A stretch of 64,000 nt of DNA from assembly GCA_020199905.1 (NCBI GenBank), contig JAIVJS010000013.1, positions 1 to 64,000 on the forward strand, given 5' to 3'. Numbering within the stretch: the stretch's first letter is position 1; every line of letters begins with the position of its first letter. Under the pieces are notes generated by a model. The model worked only from the letters and a program-made list of their open reading frames with translations, was not told the origin of the DNA and did not search any database. The position numbers and the translations under genes were made by a program. The DNA is from Acidobacteriota bacterium. Lineage in GTDB: Bacteria > Acidobacteriota > Thermoanaerobaculia > UBA5066 > Gp7-AA6. Of the stretch, positions 7,352 through 16,965 are shown piece after piece.

Positions 7352-9439
7352 GTGCTCGTCGGGCTTCTCGTCTCCTTCGCTCTCCTCCTCGCGACTCCGG
7401 CGCCTTCCGACGCCGATGCGGCGCGGCTCGAATCGGAGAAAAATGTCGGCCTCGCGAGCCTCGAAGAGGGCGACCTTCCCCAGGCGAAGGCGCGTTTTGA
7501 CTCGCTCCGGCGCCTCGCAGCCGCGGAGCCTCTCGGGTGGGCGAACGGCGCGGTCGCGGCCCTGCGCGCCAGGGACCCCGCCGCGGCGAAGGCTCTGATG
7601 GCCGAGGCCCTGCGCCTGGCGCCCGGCGACGCGCGCGTCCTCGCCCTGGAGGGCATCCGGGCGGAGGCGGCGGGCGAAACGGCGGCCGCAGTCGCGGCCT
7701 TCGAGAAGGCGGCCGCGGCGAATCCGCGCGATCTCCCGTCCCGCTGGAACGCCGCGCGTCTGCTCTCGGCGGGCGCGTCGGCCGATCCCGGCCGCGCGCG
7801 GCGGGCGATCGACGCCGCGCTCGGGCAGGCGCCCGGGAATCTGTTCCTTCTCGTGCGGTCGATCGACCTCGAACGCGAGTCCGGCGACAGCGCCCGGGCG
7901 CTGGCCGCCCTCGATCGCCTCGCGCCCCTTCTGGAGAACCGGGAGGCGCGCCTCGACCGCGCCGTTGCCGAGGCGAAGGCGGCGCTCGAGTCGGGCGACC
8001 GCGCGGCGGCCGGGATCAAGGTGCGCCTTCTCGAGAACCTGCTGCGGGGTCTTCCGCGCTATCAGCAGGCGAGGCACGAGGTGGATCCCGGAGTCCTCGG
8101 GATTCCCCTGGAAGACTTCTCGCCGGAGCTCGCCTCCCGCCTCCGCGCGCGGCCGAAGCCGATCCCCGTCCGCTTCGCCGAGAAGCGGCTCCCGGGCCTC
8201 TCCGCTCTGAAGGGAGTCTCGGCCGTCCGCGCCGCGGGAAAGGATGCCCGAGACCTGGCCTTCCTCACGGGCGGCGGGATCGTCCTCGCGGCCGCGCGGG
8301 AGGGGTACCGCTCCGGCGCCGCGCTCCCGGGATCCGGCGGGGCGCTCGATCTCGCCGTCGCGGACGTCCAGAACTCGGGCGCGCTCGACCTCGCTACGCC
8401 CGGAGCGCTGTGGAGCGCGGACAAGGCCGCGTTCCGGCGGGTCCCGATCGCCGCGGGGGAGCGGATCCTGCCGATCGACTACGACTCGGACGGCGACCTC
8501 GACCTGTACGTGTGCGCCGCCCGCGGAGACCACCTCCTTCGCAACAACCTCGATCAGACGTGGACGGACGCCGGCGCGGGGCTGCCGGCCGGCACCGCCT
8601 CGCGGGTTGCCGCCGTCGCCGACTTCGACCGCGATGGAGACCCCGACATCGTCATCGCGCGCGCGGCCGGGGGGCTGGCTCTCCTCGACAACCTCCGCGG
8701 CGGCCGCTTCGGCGAGCGCGAGGCGGGCCTGCCGCGCTCGGGAGCAATCCTGGCGCTCGCCTCCGGGGACCTGAACGCGGACGGGCGCCCCGATCTGGTC
8801 TGGACGACCGAGACGGCGGCCTGGGTGGCGCTGAACCGGGGCGACGGCACTTTTCTCCCGGCGCGGGAGATCCCGGCCGGCGGACGAGCCCTGCTGTTCG
8901 ATTTCGACAACGACGGGGCTCTCGATCTCTTCCTCTCCTCGAAGCGCGGTTCCGGTCTCTTTCGCAACGACGGGGCGGGCGCATTCCATCGGGTGGAAGG
9001 GAATTTTCCTCCCGCGATCGATGCCGAGGCCGTCGACGCCGACGGGGATGGGGACCTCGACCTCGCGCTCGTCACCCCGGAAGGCGGGGCGATCCTGCTG
9101 GAGAACGACGGAGGCAACTCCAACGCCTGGATCGACGTCGCGCTCGAGGGCCTTCCGACGGGGTCCGCGAAAGTGAACCGGCTCGGGTTCGGCTCCGAGA
9201 TCGAGATCAAGGCGGGGACGCTCTACGCGTTCCGAACGGCCGCCCGCGCGGTGACGCGGATCGGACTCGGCGGGGCCCGGAGGCCGGACGTCCTCCGCGT
9301 GGTCTGGACGAATGGGGTCCCGCAGAACGCGCTCGCGCCGGCGGCGAAGACCGTGGTCCGGGAAGTCCAGCAGCTGAAGGGCTCGTGCCCGTTCGTTTAT
9401 GCGTTCGACGGGAAGCGGTGGAGCTTCGTGACCCGCTGA
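7352..9439 (+). CDS. exported TPR plus FG-GAP/VCBS repeat protein, 3' end disrupted
   Basis: A GTG start opens a signal-like segment (LVGLLVSFALLLATPAPSDA), then TPR-like helices to about residue 230. FG-GAP/VCBS-type calcium-binding repeats follow (DYDSDGDLDLYV, DFDRDGDPDIVI, DADGDGDLDLAL), then an ASPIC/UnbV-like segment. The frame stops at 9439 right after CPFVYAFDGKRWSFVT. In relatives I recall, this position leads into more sequence, and the expected C-terminal domain does appear downstream in another frame, so the gene looks internally deleted and frameshifted. Probably periplasmic or surface; no function is known to me. Confidence 0.75.
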   Translation: MLVGLLVSFALLLATPAPSDADAARLESEKNVGLASLEEGDLPQAKARFDSLRRLAAAEPLGWANGAVAALRARDPAAAKALMAEALRLAPGDARVLALEGIRAEAAGETAAAVAAFEKAAAANPRDLPSRWNAARLLSAGASADPGRARRAIDAALGQAPGNLFLLVRSIDLERESGDSARALAALDRLAPLLENREARLDRAVAEAKAALESGDRAAAGIKVRLLENLLRGLPRYQQARHEVDPGVLGIPLEDFSPELASRLRARPKPIPVRFAEKRLPGLSALKGVSAVRAAGKDARDLAFLTGGGIVLAAAREGYRSGAALPGSGGALDLAVADVQNSGALDLATPGALWSADKAAFRRVPIAAGERILPIDYDSDGDLDLYVCAARGDHLLRNNLDQTWTDAGAGLPAGTASRVAAVADFDRDGDPDIVIARAAGGLALLDNLRGGRFGEREAGLPRSGAILALASGDLNADGRPDLVWTTETAAWVALNRGDGTFLPAREIPAGGRALLFDFDNDGALDLFLSSKRGSGLFRNDGAGAFHRVEGNFPPAIDAEAVDADGDGDLDLALVTPEGGAILLENDGGNSNAWIDVALEGLPTGSAKVNRLGFGSEIEIKAGTLYAFRTAARAVTRIGLGGARRPDVLRVVWTNGVPQNALAPAAKTVVREVQQLKGSCPFVYAFDGKRWSFVTR

Positions 9440-10416
9440 CTCCGAGGGCGACCGACGAGGCCGGGCGCGACCGCACGGACGAGATCGCGCGCCAGGACGG
9501 GCGGCATCTCGCGGGCTTCGCGCCCACCCGCTACCAGGGAATCGTCGCCCCGCACGACCTCCTGCTCGAGTTGCCGGCGGCCCGGCAGGCGCGGACCGTG
9601 ATGCTGTACCTGACGGGCTGGATCTTCTACGCCGATACGTCGATCAACGTGTCGGTGTCGCAGGGAGGCGGGGTCCGGCCGGCCGGTCCCGAGCTTCAGA
9701 TTCCCGACGGCCGGGGCGGATGGAAGACGGCGATTGCCGCGATGGGCTATCCCGCGGGGAAGACCAAGACGATGCCGGTGGACCTCTCGTCAGTCCTCGA
9801 CCGCCGCGATCCGCGCGTGCGCATCCGCACCAATCTGGCGATCTACTGGGACCGCATCGCGTACACGGTCGACGACGCGCCCGCGCCGACGCGGCGGACG
9901 GAGGCGCCGCTGCTCCGCGCCGATCTTTCCTTCCGCGGCTTCTCGCGGATGACGCGCGAGACGCCCGACGGGCCGCAGGTTTTCGTGCACGACGACGTCG
10001 AGAAGACGCCGCGCTGGGCGGACATGGTCGGGATGTACACGCGGTTCGGCGACGTGCGCGCGCTGCTGGAGGCGGCAGATGACCGGTACGTCGTGCTGAA
10101 AAGCGGCGACGCGGTCCGGCTCGAGTTCGACGCTCGCGCGATTCCGCCGCCGCCGGAGGGCTGGGTGCGCGACTGGCTCCTGGTCCTGGATGGATGGGAC
10201 AAGGACGCCGACAAAAACACGGTCGCCGGACAGACGGTGGAGCCGCTTCCGTTCCACGGCATGGACGACGGCCTCTACGGAACCGCTCAGGCGCCCGCGG
10301 ATTCGGAGGGGATGCGGCGCTTCCGGGATCAGTGGCTGACGCGTCCGGGCGGGCCGGACGAGTTCCGGGACTCGGTTCGCCTTCGTTCCGTAGCGGAAAA
10401 GGGAGGAGGTCGGTGA
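9431..10416 (+). pseudogene. detached C-terminal part of the TPR/FG-GAP protein
   Basis: This frame is shifted relative to the upstream ORF and carries a well-conserved domain (LTPYQG-like APTRYQGIVAPHDLLLELP, then LYLTGWIFYADTSINVSVSQ and GYPAGKTKTMPVDL). It has no plausible start with a ribosome site, though GTG/ATG codons near 9598-9601 exist. The simplest reading is the remainder of the preceding gene after an out-of-frame internal deletion near 9430, real or from assembly. Its TGA overlaps the GTG of the next gene. Confidence 0.7.
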
Positions 10417-12149
10417 AAGGGTTTCTCCTGGCGGCGGCCGCCTTTCTCGCGGTGGGGTTCATCCTCGCGGCCGCGCCGGGCGGACCGGCCGAGCCCGTCT
10501 TCCGCGACGTCACCCGCTCGTCCGGCATCGACTTCCGCGTCTCCGCCGACATGCGGCGGCTGAAGATGATCGCCACCATGATCGGCGGCTGCGCCTTCGG
10601 CGATTACGACGGGGACGGGCTACCCGATCTCTACGTCACCGGCTCGATTCCGCACTGGGGCAAGCCGAACGAGGCTTCCTGCGGCCGGCTCTACCGCAAC
10701 CTTGGCGGCGGCCGTTTCGAAGACGCGACCGCCCGCTCGGGCATCCATGCGTGCGGCCTCGGGATGGGCGCTTACTGGGCGGACCTGGACGGCGACGGCC
10801 GGCTCGACCTCTACCTCACGAACGTGGGCCCCAACACGGTCTACTGGAACCGGGGCGACGGAACCTTCGAAGAGGGAAAGTCGACCGGCCTCGAAGACCC
10901 TCTCTTTTCGATCGGAGCCGCGTTCGTCGACTACGACGGGGACGGCCGGCTGGACGTCGTCGTCGGCAACTATCTCGATTCGACGCCCGAGTGGGAAGCG
11001 GCTCAGCCGCAGTTTCAGCTGAGGGTTCCCGAGGACTACCGCGGGCAGCCCTCGCACCTGTATCGCAACGAGGGGGACCGGCATTTCCGGGACGTGACCG
11101 CCGCCGCCGGGCTCGCGATGAATCCGGAGGAGACCAAGACGCTCGGCATCGCCGTGCTCGACTACGACGGCGACGGGCTTCCCGACCTTTTCTTCGTGAA
11201 CGACCGTGTGTCCAACCGGCTCTTCCGGAACAAGGGCAACGGCACGTTCGAGGAGACGACCGCCGAAACGGGTGCCGGGATCCTCGGGCCGCGGCCCCGC
11301 GCGGGGATGGGCGTCGCCGTCGGCGATCCGTTCGGCGCGGGGCGCCCGAGTCTCTTCGTTACGAATTTCGGGGGCGAGCCCAACAGCCTTTACCGGAACG
11401 TCGAAGGCGCTCTCTTCGAGGATGCGGGCGCCGCGGCGGGGGCCGCGGGGATCGGCGAGCCCTTCGTGCGCTGGGGCACCCACTTCGCGGATTTCGACAA
11501 CGACGGGTGGCCCGACCTCTACGCCGTCGGCGGTCACCTCGCTCCGAAGATCGTTCGCAGCGTGGGGCATTACAAGAGCGGCAAGGCGAAATACGTCGAG
11601 GCGGGGGATTCCGCCTACACGCAGAAGGCGGTGCTGCTGAAAAATCTCGGCGGCGGAAAGTTCGAGGAGTGGGCGGCGTCCGGCGATCTCGGGCGGCTGA
11701 AGATGGCGGCCCGCGGCAGCGCGGTCGCCGACGTCGACGGCGACGGCGATCTCGACCTGTTCGTCATGGATCTGGCGGGGCCCTCGAGGCTGTTCGAGAA
11801 CGTGGTGGGCAGCCGCCACTCATGGGTGCGAATCGAGCCTCGGGTGAGCCGCGATGGCCGGCCGGTCCTCGGCACGAAAGTGCGCGTCACGGCGGGCGGG
11901 CGATCGTCGACGCGGGAGTTCTACCCGTCGCCCTCCTATGCGTCGGGCTCGCTGACCGATCTGCATTTCGGGCTCGGCGCCGCGGAAGTGGTGGACGAGA
12001 TCGAGATCACGTGGCCGGGCGGAGAAAAACAGAAGCTCACGGGAATCCCGGCGCGAAAGGTCTATCGGATCGAAAAGGGCCGTCCCCCGGTGGCGCTGGC
12101 TCTTCCGGCGTCTCCGGGCCCGGCCCGTTCCGCGCCGCCGCCGCGGTGA
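10413..12149 (+). CDS. exported CRTAC1-type FG-GAP/ASPIC-UnbV repeat protein
   Basis: A 578-residue exported protein. The GTG start overlaps the upstream TGA as GTGA, with GGAGGAG eight bases upstream, and is followed by a signal peptide (FLLAAAAFLAVGFILAAAPG). It has at least six FG-GAP-type calcium-binding repeats (DYDGDGLPDLYV, DLDGDGRLDLYL, DVDGDGDLDLFV) forming a predicted beta-propeller. A C-terminal ASPIC/UnbV domain follows (GSLTDLHFGLGAAEVVDEIEITWPGG, split here by family convention). This architecture is widespread in Acidobacteriota and Planctomycetota, but its role is not established. It is translationally coupled to the broken gene before it. Confidence 0.88.
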   Translation: MKGFLLAAAAFLAVGFILAAAPGGPAEPVFRDVTRSSGIDFRVSADMRRLKMIATMIGGCAFGDYDGDGLPDLYVTGSIPHWGKPNEASCGRLYRNLGGGRFEDATARSGIHACGLGMGAYWADLDGDGRLDLYLTNVGPNTVYWNRGDGTFEEGKSTGLEDPLFSIGAAFVDYDGDGRLDVVVGNYLDSTPEWEAAQPQFQLRVPEDYRGQPSHLYRNEGDRHFRDVTAAAGLAMNPEETKTLGIAVLDYDGDGLPDLFFVNDRVSNRLFRNKGNGTFEETTAETGAGILGPRPRAGMGVAVGDPFGAGRPSLFVTNFGGEPNSLYRNVEGALFEDAGAAAGAAGIGEPFVRWGTHFADFDNDGWPDLYAVGGHLAPKIVRSVGHYKSGKAKYVEAGDSAYTQKAVLLKNLGGGKFEEWAASGDLGRLKMAARGSAVADVDGDGDLDLFVMDLAGPSRLFENVVGSRHSWVRIEPRVSRDGRPVLGTKVRVTAGGRSSTREFYPSPSYASGSLTDLHFGLGAAEVVDEIEITWPGGEKQKLTGIPARKVYRIEKGRPPVALALPASPGPARSAPPPR

Positions 12150-12164
12150 AGGGATTCGGGGCGC

Positions 12165-13910
12165 TCAGCGGGGCGGGGACGGCGCGGGCGCCGCGCCGGA
12201 ACCCTCCGTGACGGTCCGGAGGGTTCCGCCGGCCAGGGTGCCCAGGGTCTCCCGGCGCCCGTCGGGCCAGCGGATCTCGAGGGAGTCGATACGGCGCGCT
12301 CCACCGAGCCCGAAGGTGAGCGTCTTCTCGGGCGCGGAAAGGTAGGACTCGCCGCCGCTGACCTGGGAGGTGAGACTGCGCGATCCGATGCGGGCGGTCA
12401 CGCGCGCTCCGATCGCATCCCGATTGGACCGGTCGGTCCCGACGAGCCGCACGCGCACGCTCTCGTCGGGACGGTCGAGCCGGTTCACGAATACCCGTGC
12501 CGGCCCACCGTTCTCGACGACGACGATGTCGAGGTCTCCGTCGCCGTCGAGGTCCGCGTAGACCGCACCGCGACCCACGATCGGCGTCGCGAGGTCGCCG
12601 CCCGTCGCCGCGGCGAACCGGTTGTCACCGAGGTTGCGGTAGAGGACCGGCGCCTGACGGTAGGTCACGGTCTTCTGGACCTCCTGCACGCTCGGCTCGA
12701 CGTGGCCGTTGGCGAGAAAGAGGTCGAGCCGGCCGTCGAGGTCCGCGTCGAAGAAGAAGAGGCCGAACGTGAGCGAGAGCAGCGAGCTCGATCCGACGCC
12801 GCTGCGCGGCGACTCGTCCAGGAAAACGTCCCCGGTCTCGGTCCAGTAGAGCGATTTAAGCTCGTTGGAAAAGTTTCCGACGGCGAGCGTGGCGCCCTTT
12901 CCGTTCCGGGTGTCTCCCCACGCCGCGCCCATCGACCCGCGCGACCGCCCCGCTTCATCGACCGCGACTCCGGCTTCCACCGCGACGTCTTCGAAGGTCC
13001 CGTCGCCTCGGTTCCGATAGAGGTTGTTCGGCGCGGTGTCGTTCGAGACGAAGAGGTCCGGCCTCCCGTCGCCGTTGACGTCCCAGGCGGCGGCGCCCAG
13101 GGCCTTCTGGTTTACGTTCCAGAGACCCGCCTTCCGGGTCACGTCTTCGAAACACCCGTTGCCCAGATTGCGGTAGAGGTGCGACGACGTGCCCGGGTAT
13201 CGCTCCGGGGTGCAGTACGACTTGGTCTTTCCGTCGAGTGTGCAGAAGAGGTCCGTCTTGGGCGACCAGTCCACGTACCGGCAGACGAAGAGGTCGAGCA
13301 GGCCGTCTCCGTCGTAGTCGAGCCAGACGGCGGACGTGCCCCACCCGGAATCTCGAACGCGGGCCTTCCCCGAGACCTCTTCGAACCGGCCGCCGGCATT
13401 GTGAAAAAGGAAATTGCGGCCGACCGCGGTCACGTACACGTCCGGCCGGCCGTCATTGTCGTAGTCGCCGACGGCCGCCCCCATCCCCTGGAACGTTCTC
13501 CGGAGGCCGGCCTCCCGCGTCGCGTCCCGGAAGCGCGGGAGACCGTCGGGGCCGTTGCCCTCGTTGTGGTAAAGCGCGAGCGAGCTTTTCTGCGAGGCCG
13601 CGCGGGGATCTCCCGGCCACCAGGCGCCGGACACGAAGAGAAGGTCGGGCCGCCCGTCGCCGTCGTAGTCGAGAACGGCGACGCCGCCGCCCATCGTCTC
13701 CGGCATCCATTTCTGGCCCCGCGCCCCGTTGATGTGAACGAAGTCGATGCCGATCGCCTGCGCCTTCTCATCGAACCGGAGCGCCGCCGCGGGAGTGGGC
13801 TTCGCCGGCGGAGGTGCGGCGGCTCCCGGCTTTTCGGGGCGGCGGCAGGCCATCGCTCCCGCGAGCAGGGCAGCCGCCATCAGCAGAATCAAGCGATGTG
13901 GGCGCTTCAA
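12165..13910 (-). CDS. CRTAC1-type FG-GAP/ASPIC-UnbV protein, probable lipoprotein
   Basis: The 581-residue protein starts MKRPHRLILLMAAALLAGAMAC, a signal sequence ending in a cysteine that may be lipidated, although the lipobox is not canonical. A Pro/Ala linker and multiple FG-GAP repeats follow (DYDGDGRPDLLF, DYDNDGRPDVYV, DVNGDGRPDLFV, DLDGDGDLDIVV). The C-terminus is an ASPIC/UnbV module (GLGGARRIDSLEIRWPDG). It converges with the related gene ending at 12149, only 15 bp away. The two are paralogues in architecture but clearly different in sequence, so this is not a recent duplication. Confidence 0.87.
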   Translation of the reverse strand: MKRPHRLILLMAAALLAGAMACRRPEKPGAAAPPPAKPTPAAALRFDEKAQAIGIDFVHINGARGQKWMPETMGGGVAVLDYDGDGRPDLLFVSGAWWPGDPRAASQKSSLALYHNEGNGPDGLPRFRDATREAGLRRTFQGMGAAVGDYDNDGRPDVYVTAVGRNFLFHNAGGRFEEVSGKARVRDSGWGTSAVWLDYDGDGLLDLFVCRYVDWSPKTDLFCTLDGKTKSYCTPERYPGTSSHLYRNLGNGCFEDVTRKAGLWNVNQKALGAAAWDVNGDGRPDLFVSNDTAPNNLYRNRGDGTFEDVAVEAGVAVDEAGRSRGSMGAAWGDTRNGKGATLAVGNFSNELKSLYWTETGDVFLDESPRSGVGSSSLLSLTFGLFFFDADLDGRLDLFLANGHVEPSVQEVQKTVTYRQAPVLYRNLGDNRFAAATGGDLATPIVGRGAVYADLDGDGDLDIVVVENGGPARVFVNRLDRPDESVRVRLVGTDRSNRDAIGARVTARIGSRSLTSQVSGGESYLSAPEKTLTFGLGGARRIDSLEIRWPDGRRETLGTLAGGTLRTVTEGSGAAPAPSPPR

Positions 13911-13913
13911 AGG

Positions 13914-13963
13914 GTCAGCTGCCGGGTCTCAGCTGTCAGCTCTCATGCGCTGGGCGCTGGGCG
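13914..13963. repeat. heptanucleotide repeats, AGCTGTC/AGCTCTC and GCTGGGC units
   Basis: Degenerate AGCTGTC-type units are followed by two GCTGGGC units. They lie upstream of the start of the CRTAC1-type gene, between it and the 58-bp repeat. Confidence 0.7.
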
Positions 13964-14011
13964 AAAAGACTGGGAACGCAGGGGACGCCCAAAATTTTTC
14001 TTTCGATTCCC

Positions 14012-14083
14012 GATCTAGTTGACCGCGGAGTACCGCGGCCGTCTCGCTCCCGTTGGTCGCTCGGCTCCCGTTTCCCGTTTCCC
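14012..14083 (+). repeat. 58-bp interspersed repeat (R1), copy 1, with GTTTCCC units
   Basis: The core GACCGCGGAGTACCGCGG contains two CCGCGG arms around AGTA and could fold as a 6-bp hairpin. It continues into a conserved CGTCTCGCTCCCGTTGGTC segment and ends in GTTTCCC heptamers. It fills the space right up to the stop codon of the cytochrome gene. Four further copies occur in the window. Confidence 0.9.
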
Positions 14084-16816
14084 TCACGGCGCCGACCGTC
14101 GCGCGGGCAGCGCGGGCGCTCCTCCGCGCGCCGTCCGGTCCGGAGCATCTCGAAGAATCGGCGGGTGGGCGCGCGTCAGATATCCCCCGTCCGTCTGATA
14201 GCCCTTTCTCCCCATTTCCGCGACCCAGGCGGGCACCGCCGCTTCGGGCGGCTCGGACTCCTCGTGCACGTGGATCGGAAGCGACTCCCGGTTCGCCCAC
14301 GGGTTGGCGCGCCGGAAGTCCGCGGCGACGGCGCGCCCCGTCTCGTCCTCCTTGAACTTCCGGTACTCGCGCTCGTGGAAGGCCGCCCGCCCGCGGTCTC
14401 CCTGCGCGCGGTAGATTCGCATCAGGTTGTAGTGGGCGTTCACGTCCTCGGAGTCGATCGCGAGGGTCTTCCCGTAGGCCTCCGCCGCGTCAGGGTAGCG
14501 GCCCGCGAGCCAGAGGACCGAGCCCAGGTTGTTCCACGCGACCCGGTCGAGGGGGAATTTCGCCAGGACCGTCCGAAGGTCCCGCTCCGCCTCGGGAAGC
14601 CGTCCTTCGTCCTTCTCGAGCGTCGCCCGGAAGAACGCGGTCTTGGGCCAGCCCGGGCGGATCTTCTCGGAGAGGCCGAGAGACGCGCGCGCATCCGCCA
14701 GGCGGCCTTCGGCGATCTCGGCGCGCGCGCGATTCAAGGGACCGTCGGGCTTGTCGGGGGCGAGCTCCGCGACGCGCGTCCATGCTCGGGCGGCGCCGCG
14801 ATAGTCGCCCTGGAGAAAGAGGCCGATGCCGTAGTCGTTCCAGCGCTGCCAGAGCTTGTCCGGGTTGCCGCGCGGCGTCCCGCCGGCCGGGACCTCGCCG
14901 GCCGCGACCGGAATCCGCACGGTGTCGCTCGCGAGCGTCGTGACGGGCAGCGAAGGGTGAGCGGCGCCGAGCGAGAAGGTCGTGTAATCACGGGAGAACT
15001 TCCGATAGTGGGCGCCGGCCGACAGCTCGACGAAGCGGCGGGCGTCCTCGGGGACCCTCATCCGATAGTGCACGACGCGGGCGGCGCCGGGCCCGATCCC
15101 GTTGTTGTAGAGGGTGACGTGGATGTCCTCGGGCTGACGGCGGTCCATGTGGCCTCCGCCGTGATCGATCACGACCTGGGACAGGCGGTCCGCGGCGGGG
15201 TCCACGCGCCCGGACGCGTCGAGCACGCCGGATCGGAAGAAAGCCGTGCCGCCGGACCGGCCTTCGAGTGAGACCCATGTCTCGTTCGAGTCCGCCGTCC
15301 CGTTGGTATAGGGGTGGCCGACCCCGCGCGTGCGAACGACGGCCTCGATCTCCAGAGTCTCCCCCGGCCTGACGCGGATCGGGTCCGCCCCGAGAACCAG
15401 CCTCTCCTCCCCGCGGCGGATCGCGAAGAGATCCACGGTCAGCACTTTGTTCTGAAGGAACTCGCGGATCTTCTGCTCCGTCTGGCGATCGCCCCGGATG
15501 AACGGCAGGGCCGTGTTCGCCGCGGGAAAGAGGTGGTCGTGGAGCTGTCCGTTTTTGTTTCCGAACTCATCCGACCGGTAGGGCGGGAGGTGGCAGTCCC
15601 GGCACGCCCTGGCCGCCGGCGGATCGTAGAAGGAGCGCACGGCGCGCCCCGAGACGCCCGAGTCGTACCAGCTGTCGTAGTGGTTCTGCCCCCGCATCCA
15701 CCGGTAGGAGTTCAACGCCGGGATCAAGGCCACCTTGTGGCAGCTCGAACAGAACTCCGGGGTCCTCATGACGGGCTTCAAGAACGTCTTGCGGTGGAGC
15801 GAGGGCTCCATCCGGATGAGCAGCTGGTTCACCGCCTGCAGCGTCTTGTTTTTCGAGAACGCGAACGGATACTGCTTGGACTCTTCGATGACGTACGAAC
15901 CGTTGCCCTTCACGTCCTTCACTTCGGTGATCGAGTGGCAGGACATGCACGTCAGGCCCTGCTGCGCCTCCCACGAGTCGTAGGAGAACTTCGCCTGCGT
16001 GGCGGCGCCCATCTGCCCGGTGAAAAGCACGACCGGATCGTGGCACCCCGAGCACCACTTGGTGCGCTCGCGCCCGACGCGGTCCGCCATCAGCTCGACG
16101 CTCTTCCGGTAGAAGGGATTGTTGAAGGACGAGAAGCGGTGCGCCGACCGCTCCCACTGGTGAAACGAGTCCGGATGGCACGACTTGCAGTAGTCGTTGG
16201 CGGCCAGCTTCTTCCCGTCGAGAAGCCCCTGGTCGAAGGTCTCGGAAGAGGCGGGGAAGAAGACGGTGTCGCCGTTCCGGTTCACGATCCGCTTCGGCGG
16301 TTTCTCGAGATGCGCGACGACCGCCATGGCGGCCAGAAACGCGGCGACCGCGCCGCCCCAGGCGAACAGCCGTTTGAACTGCAGTTTGTGAACTGCGGCG
16401 CGGCGGTGAAGGATGAACGCCACCAGGGCCAGGGGAACCGACAGCACGTGCGCGAGCCAGATCGCCCGGTTGTTGAGCGTCGCCCCCTTGAACGTCATGA
16501 AGACGCCGGACGCCACGCAGACCGTCGCCAGCGCGAAGATCGAGAGGCCCGCGTACTTCGCGCGCTTGTTCCACATCCGGATCATCCGGCGCGCGTGGGT
16601 CACCGCGAAGACGAAGAACGGGATCGCGACGAGCACGCCGAGCACGAGGTGGAGAAGGAGCATCGCGTAGAAGAACGACGTGTCGCGCGTGAACGCGAAG
16701 AGGTAGATCGCGTTGGCCGCGATGAGACCGAGAGGGATGAGAAGCAGCCGGTAGAGAAGCCTCTGCCAGGGCCGCAGAACCCCGGAGGGCTTCGAAACCG
16801 GAGCTCCTTCCGCCAT
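14084..16816 (-). CDS. membrane-anchored pentaheme cytochrome c with C-terminal TPRs
   Basis: A 910-residue protein. About five hydrophobic segments lie in the first 170 residues. Five CxxCH heme sites follow: CKSCH (210), CSGCH (255), CMSCH (290), CSSCH (356) and CRDCH (405). A beta-rich middle and TPR repeats (about 690-840) complete it. The heme region would sit outside the cytoplasmic membrane and could pass electrons between the quinone pool and periplasmic acceptors, but no specific reaction can be assigned. It resembles cytochrome c554-like proteins only in general layout. Its neighbours are FG-GAP/ASPIC proteins with TPRs, a pairing that may be functional. Confidence 0.88.
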   Translation of the reverse strand: MAEGAPVSKPSGVLRPWQRLLYRLLLIPLGLIAANAIYLFAFTRDTSFFYAMLLLHLVLGVLVAIPFFVFAVTHARRMIRMWNKRAKYAGLSIFALATVCVASGVFMTFKGATLNNRAIWLAHVLSVPLALVAFILHRRAAVHKLQFKRLFAWGGAVAAFLAAMAVVAHLEKPPKRIVNRNGDTVFFPASSETFDQGLLDGKKLAANDYCKSCHPDSFHQWERSAHRFSSFNNPFYRKSVELMADRVGRERTKWCSGCHDPVVLFTGQMGAATQAKFSYDSWEAQQGLTCMSCHSITEVKDVKGNGSYVIEESKQYPFAFSKNKTLQAVNQLLIRMEPSLHRKTFLKPVMRTPEFCSSCHKVALIPALNSYRWMRGQNHYDSWYDSGVSGRAVRSFYDPPAARACRDCHLPPYRSDEFGNKNGQLHDHLFPAANTALPFIRGDRQTEQKIREFLQNKVLTVDLFAIRRGEERLVLGADPIRVRPGETLEIEAVVRTRGVGHPYTNGTADSNETWVSLEGRSGGTAFFRSGVLDASGRVDPAADRLSQVVIDHGGGHMDRRQPEDIHVTLYNNGIGPGAARVVHYRMRVPEDARRFVELSAGAHYRKFSRDYTTFSLGAAHPSLPVTTLASDTVRIPVAAGEVPAGGTPRGNPDKLWQRWNDYGIGLFLQGDYRGAARAWTRVAELAPDKPDGPLNRARAEIAEGRLADARASLGLSEKIRPGWPKTAFFRATLEKDEGRLPEAERDLRTVLAKFPLDRVAWNNLGSVLWLAGRYPDAAEAYGKTLAIDSEDVNAHYNLMRIYRAQGDRGRAAFHEREYRKFKEDETGRAVAADFRRANPWANRESLPIHVHEESEPPEAAVPAWVAEMGRKGYQTDGGYLTRAHPPILRDAPDRTARGGAPALPARRSAP

Positions 16817-16931
16817 TGCGGCGGATTTTATCGAAGCCGAGGCCTGTCAGGTCCAGAGAATCGAGCCGCCAGCACGGGACCGCACACAGACGCCGGGCGG
16901 CGTCGCGGAGCCGGACTGAAAAAACGAGAAC

Positions 16932-16965
16932 CGGGAATCGAGAGCCGACAGCTGACAGCCGACGG
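16932..16965. repeat. heptanucleotide repeats, AGCTGAC family
   Basis: Units of the form GAGAGCC, GACAGCTGACAGCC and GACGGCT run up to the stop codon of the subtilase gene. Confidence 0.75.

Noticed and set aside
12150-12164. Bidirectional terminator between the convergent CRTAC1 genes
   Set aside because: Only 15 bp with no clear stem and no T-run.
14012-14083. R1 as an insertion sequence end or tRNA fragment
   Set aside because: No transposase, no terminal inverted repeats beyond the central dyad and no cloverleaf.
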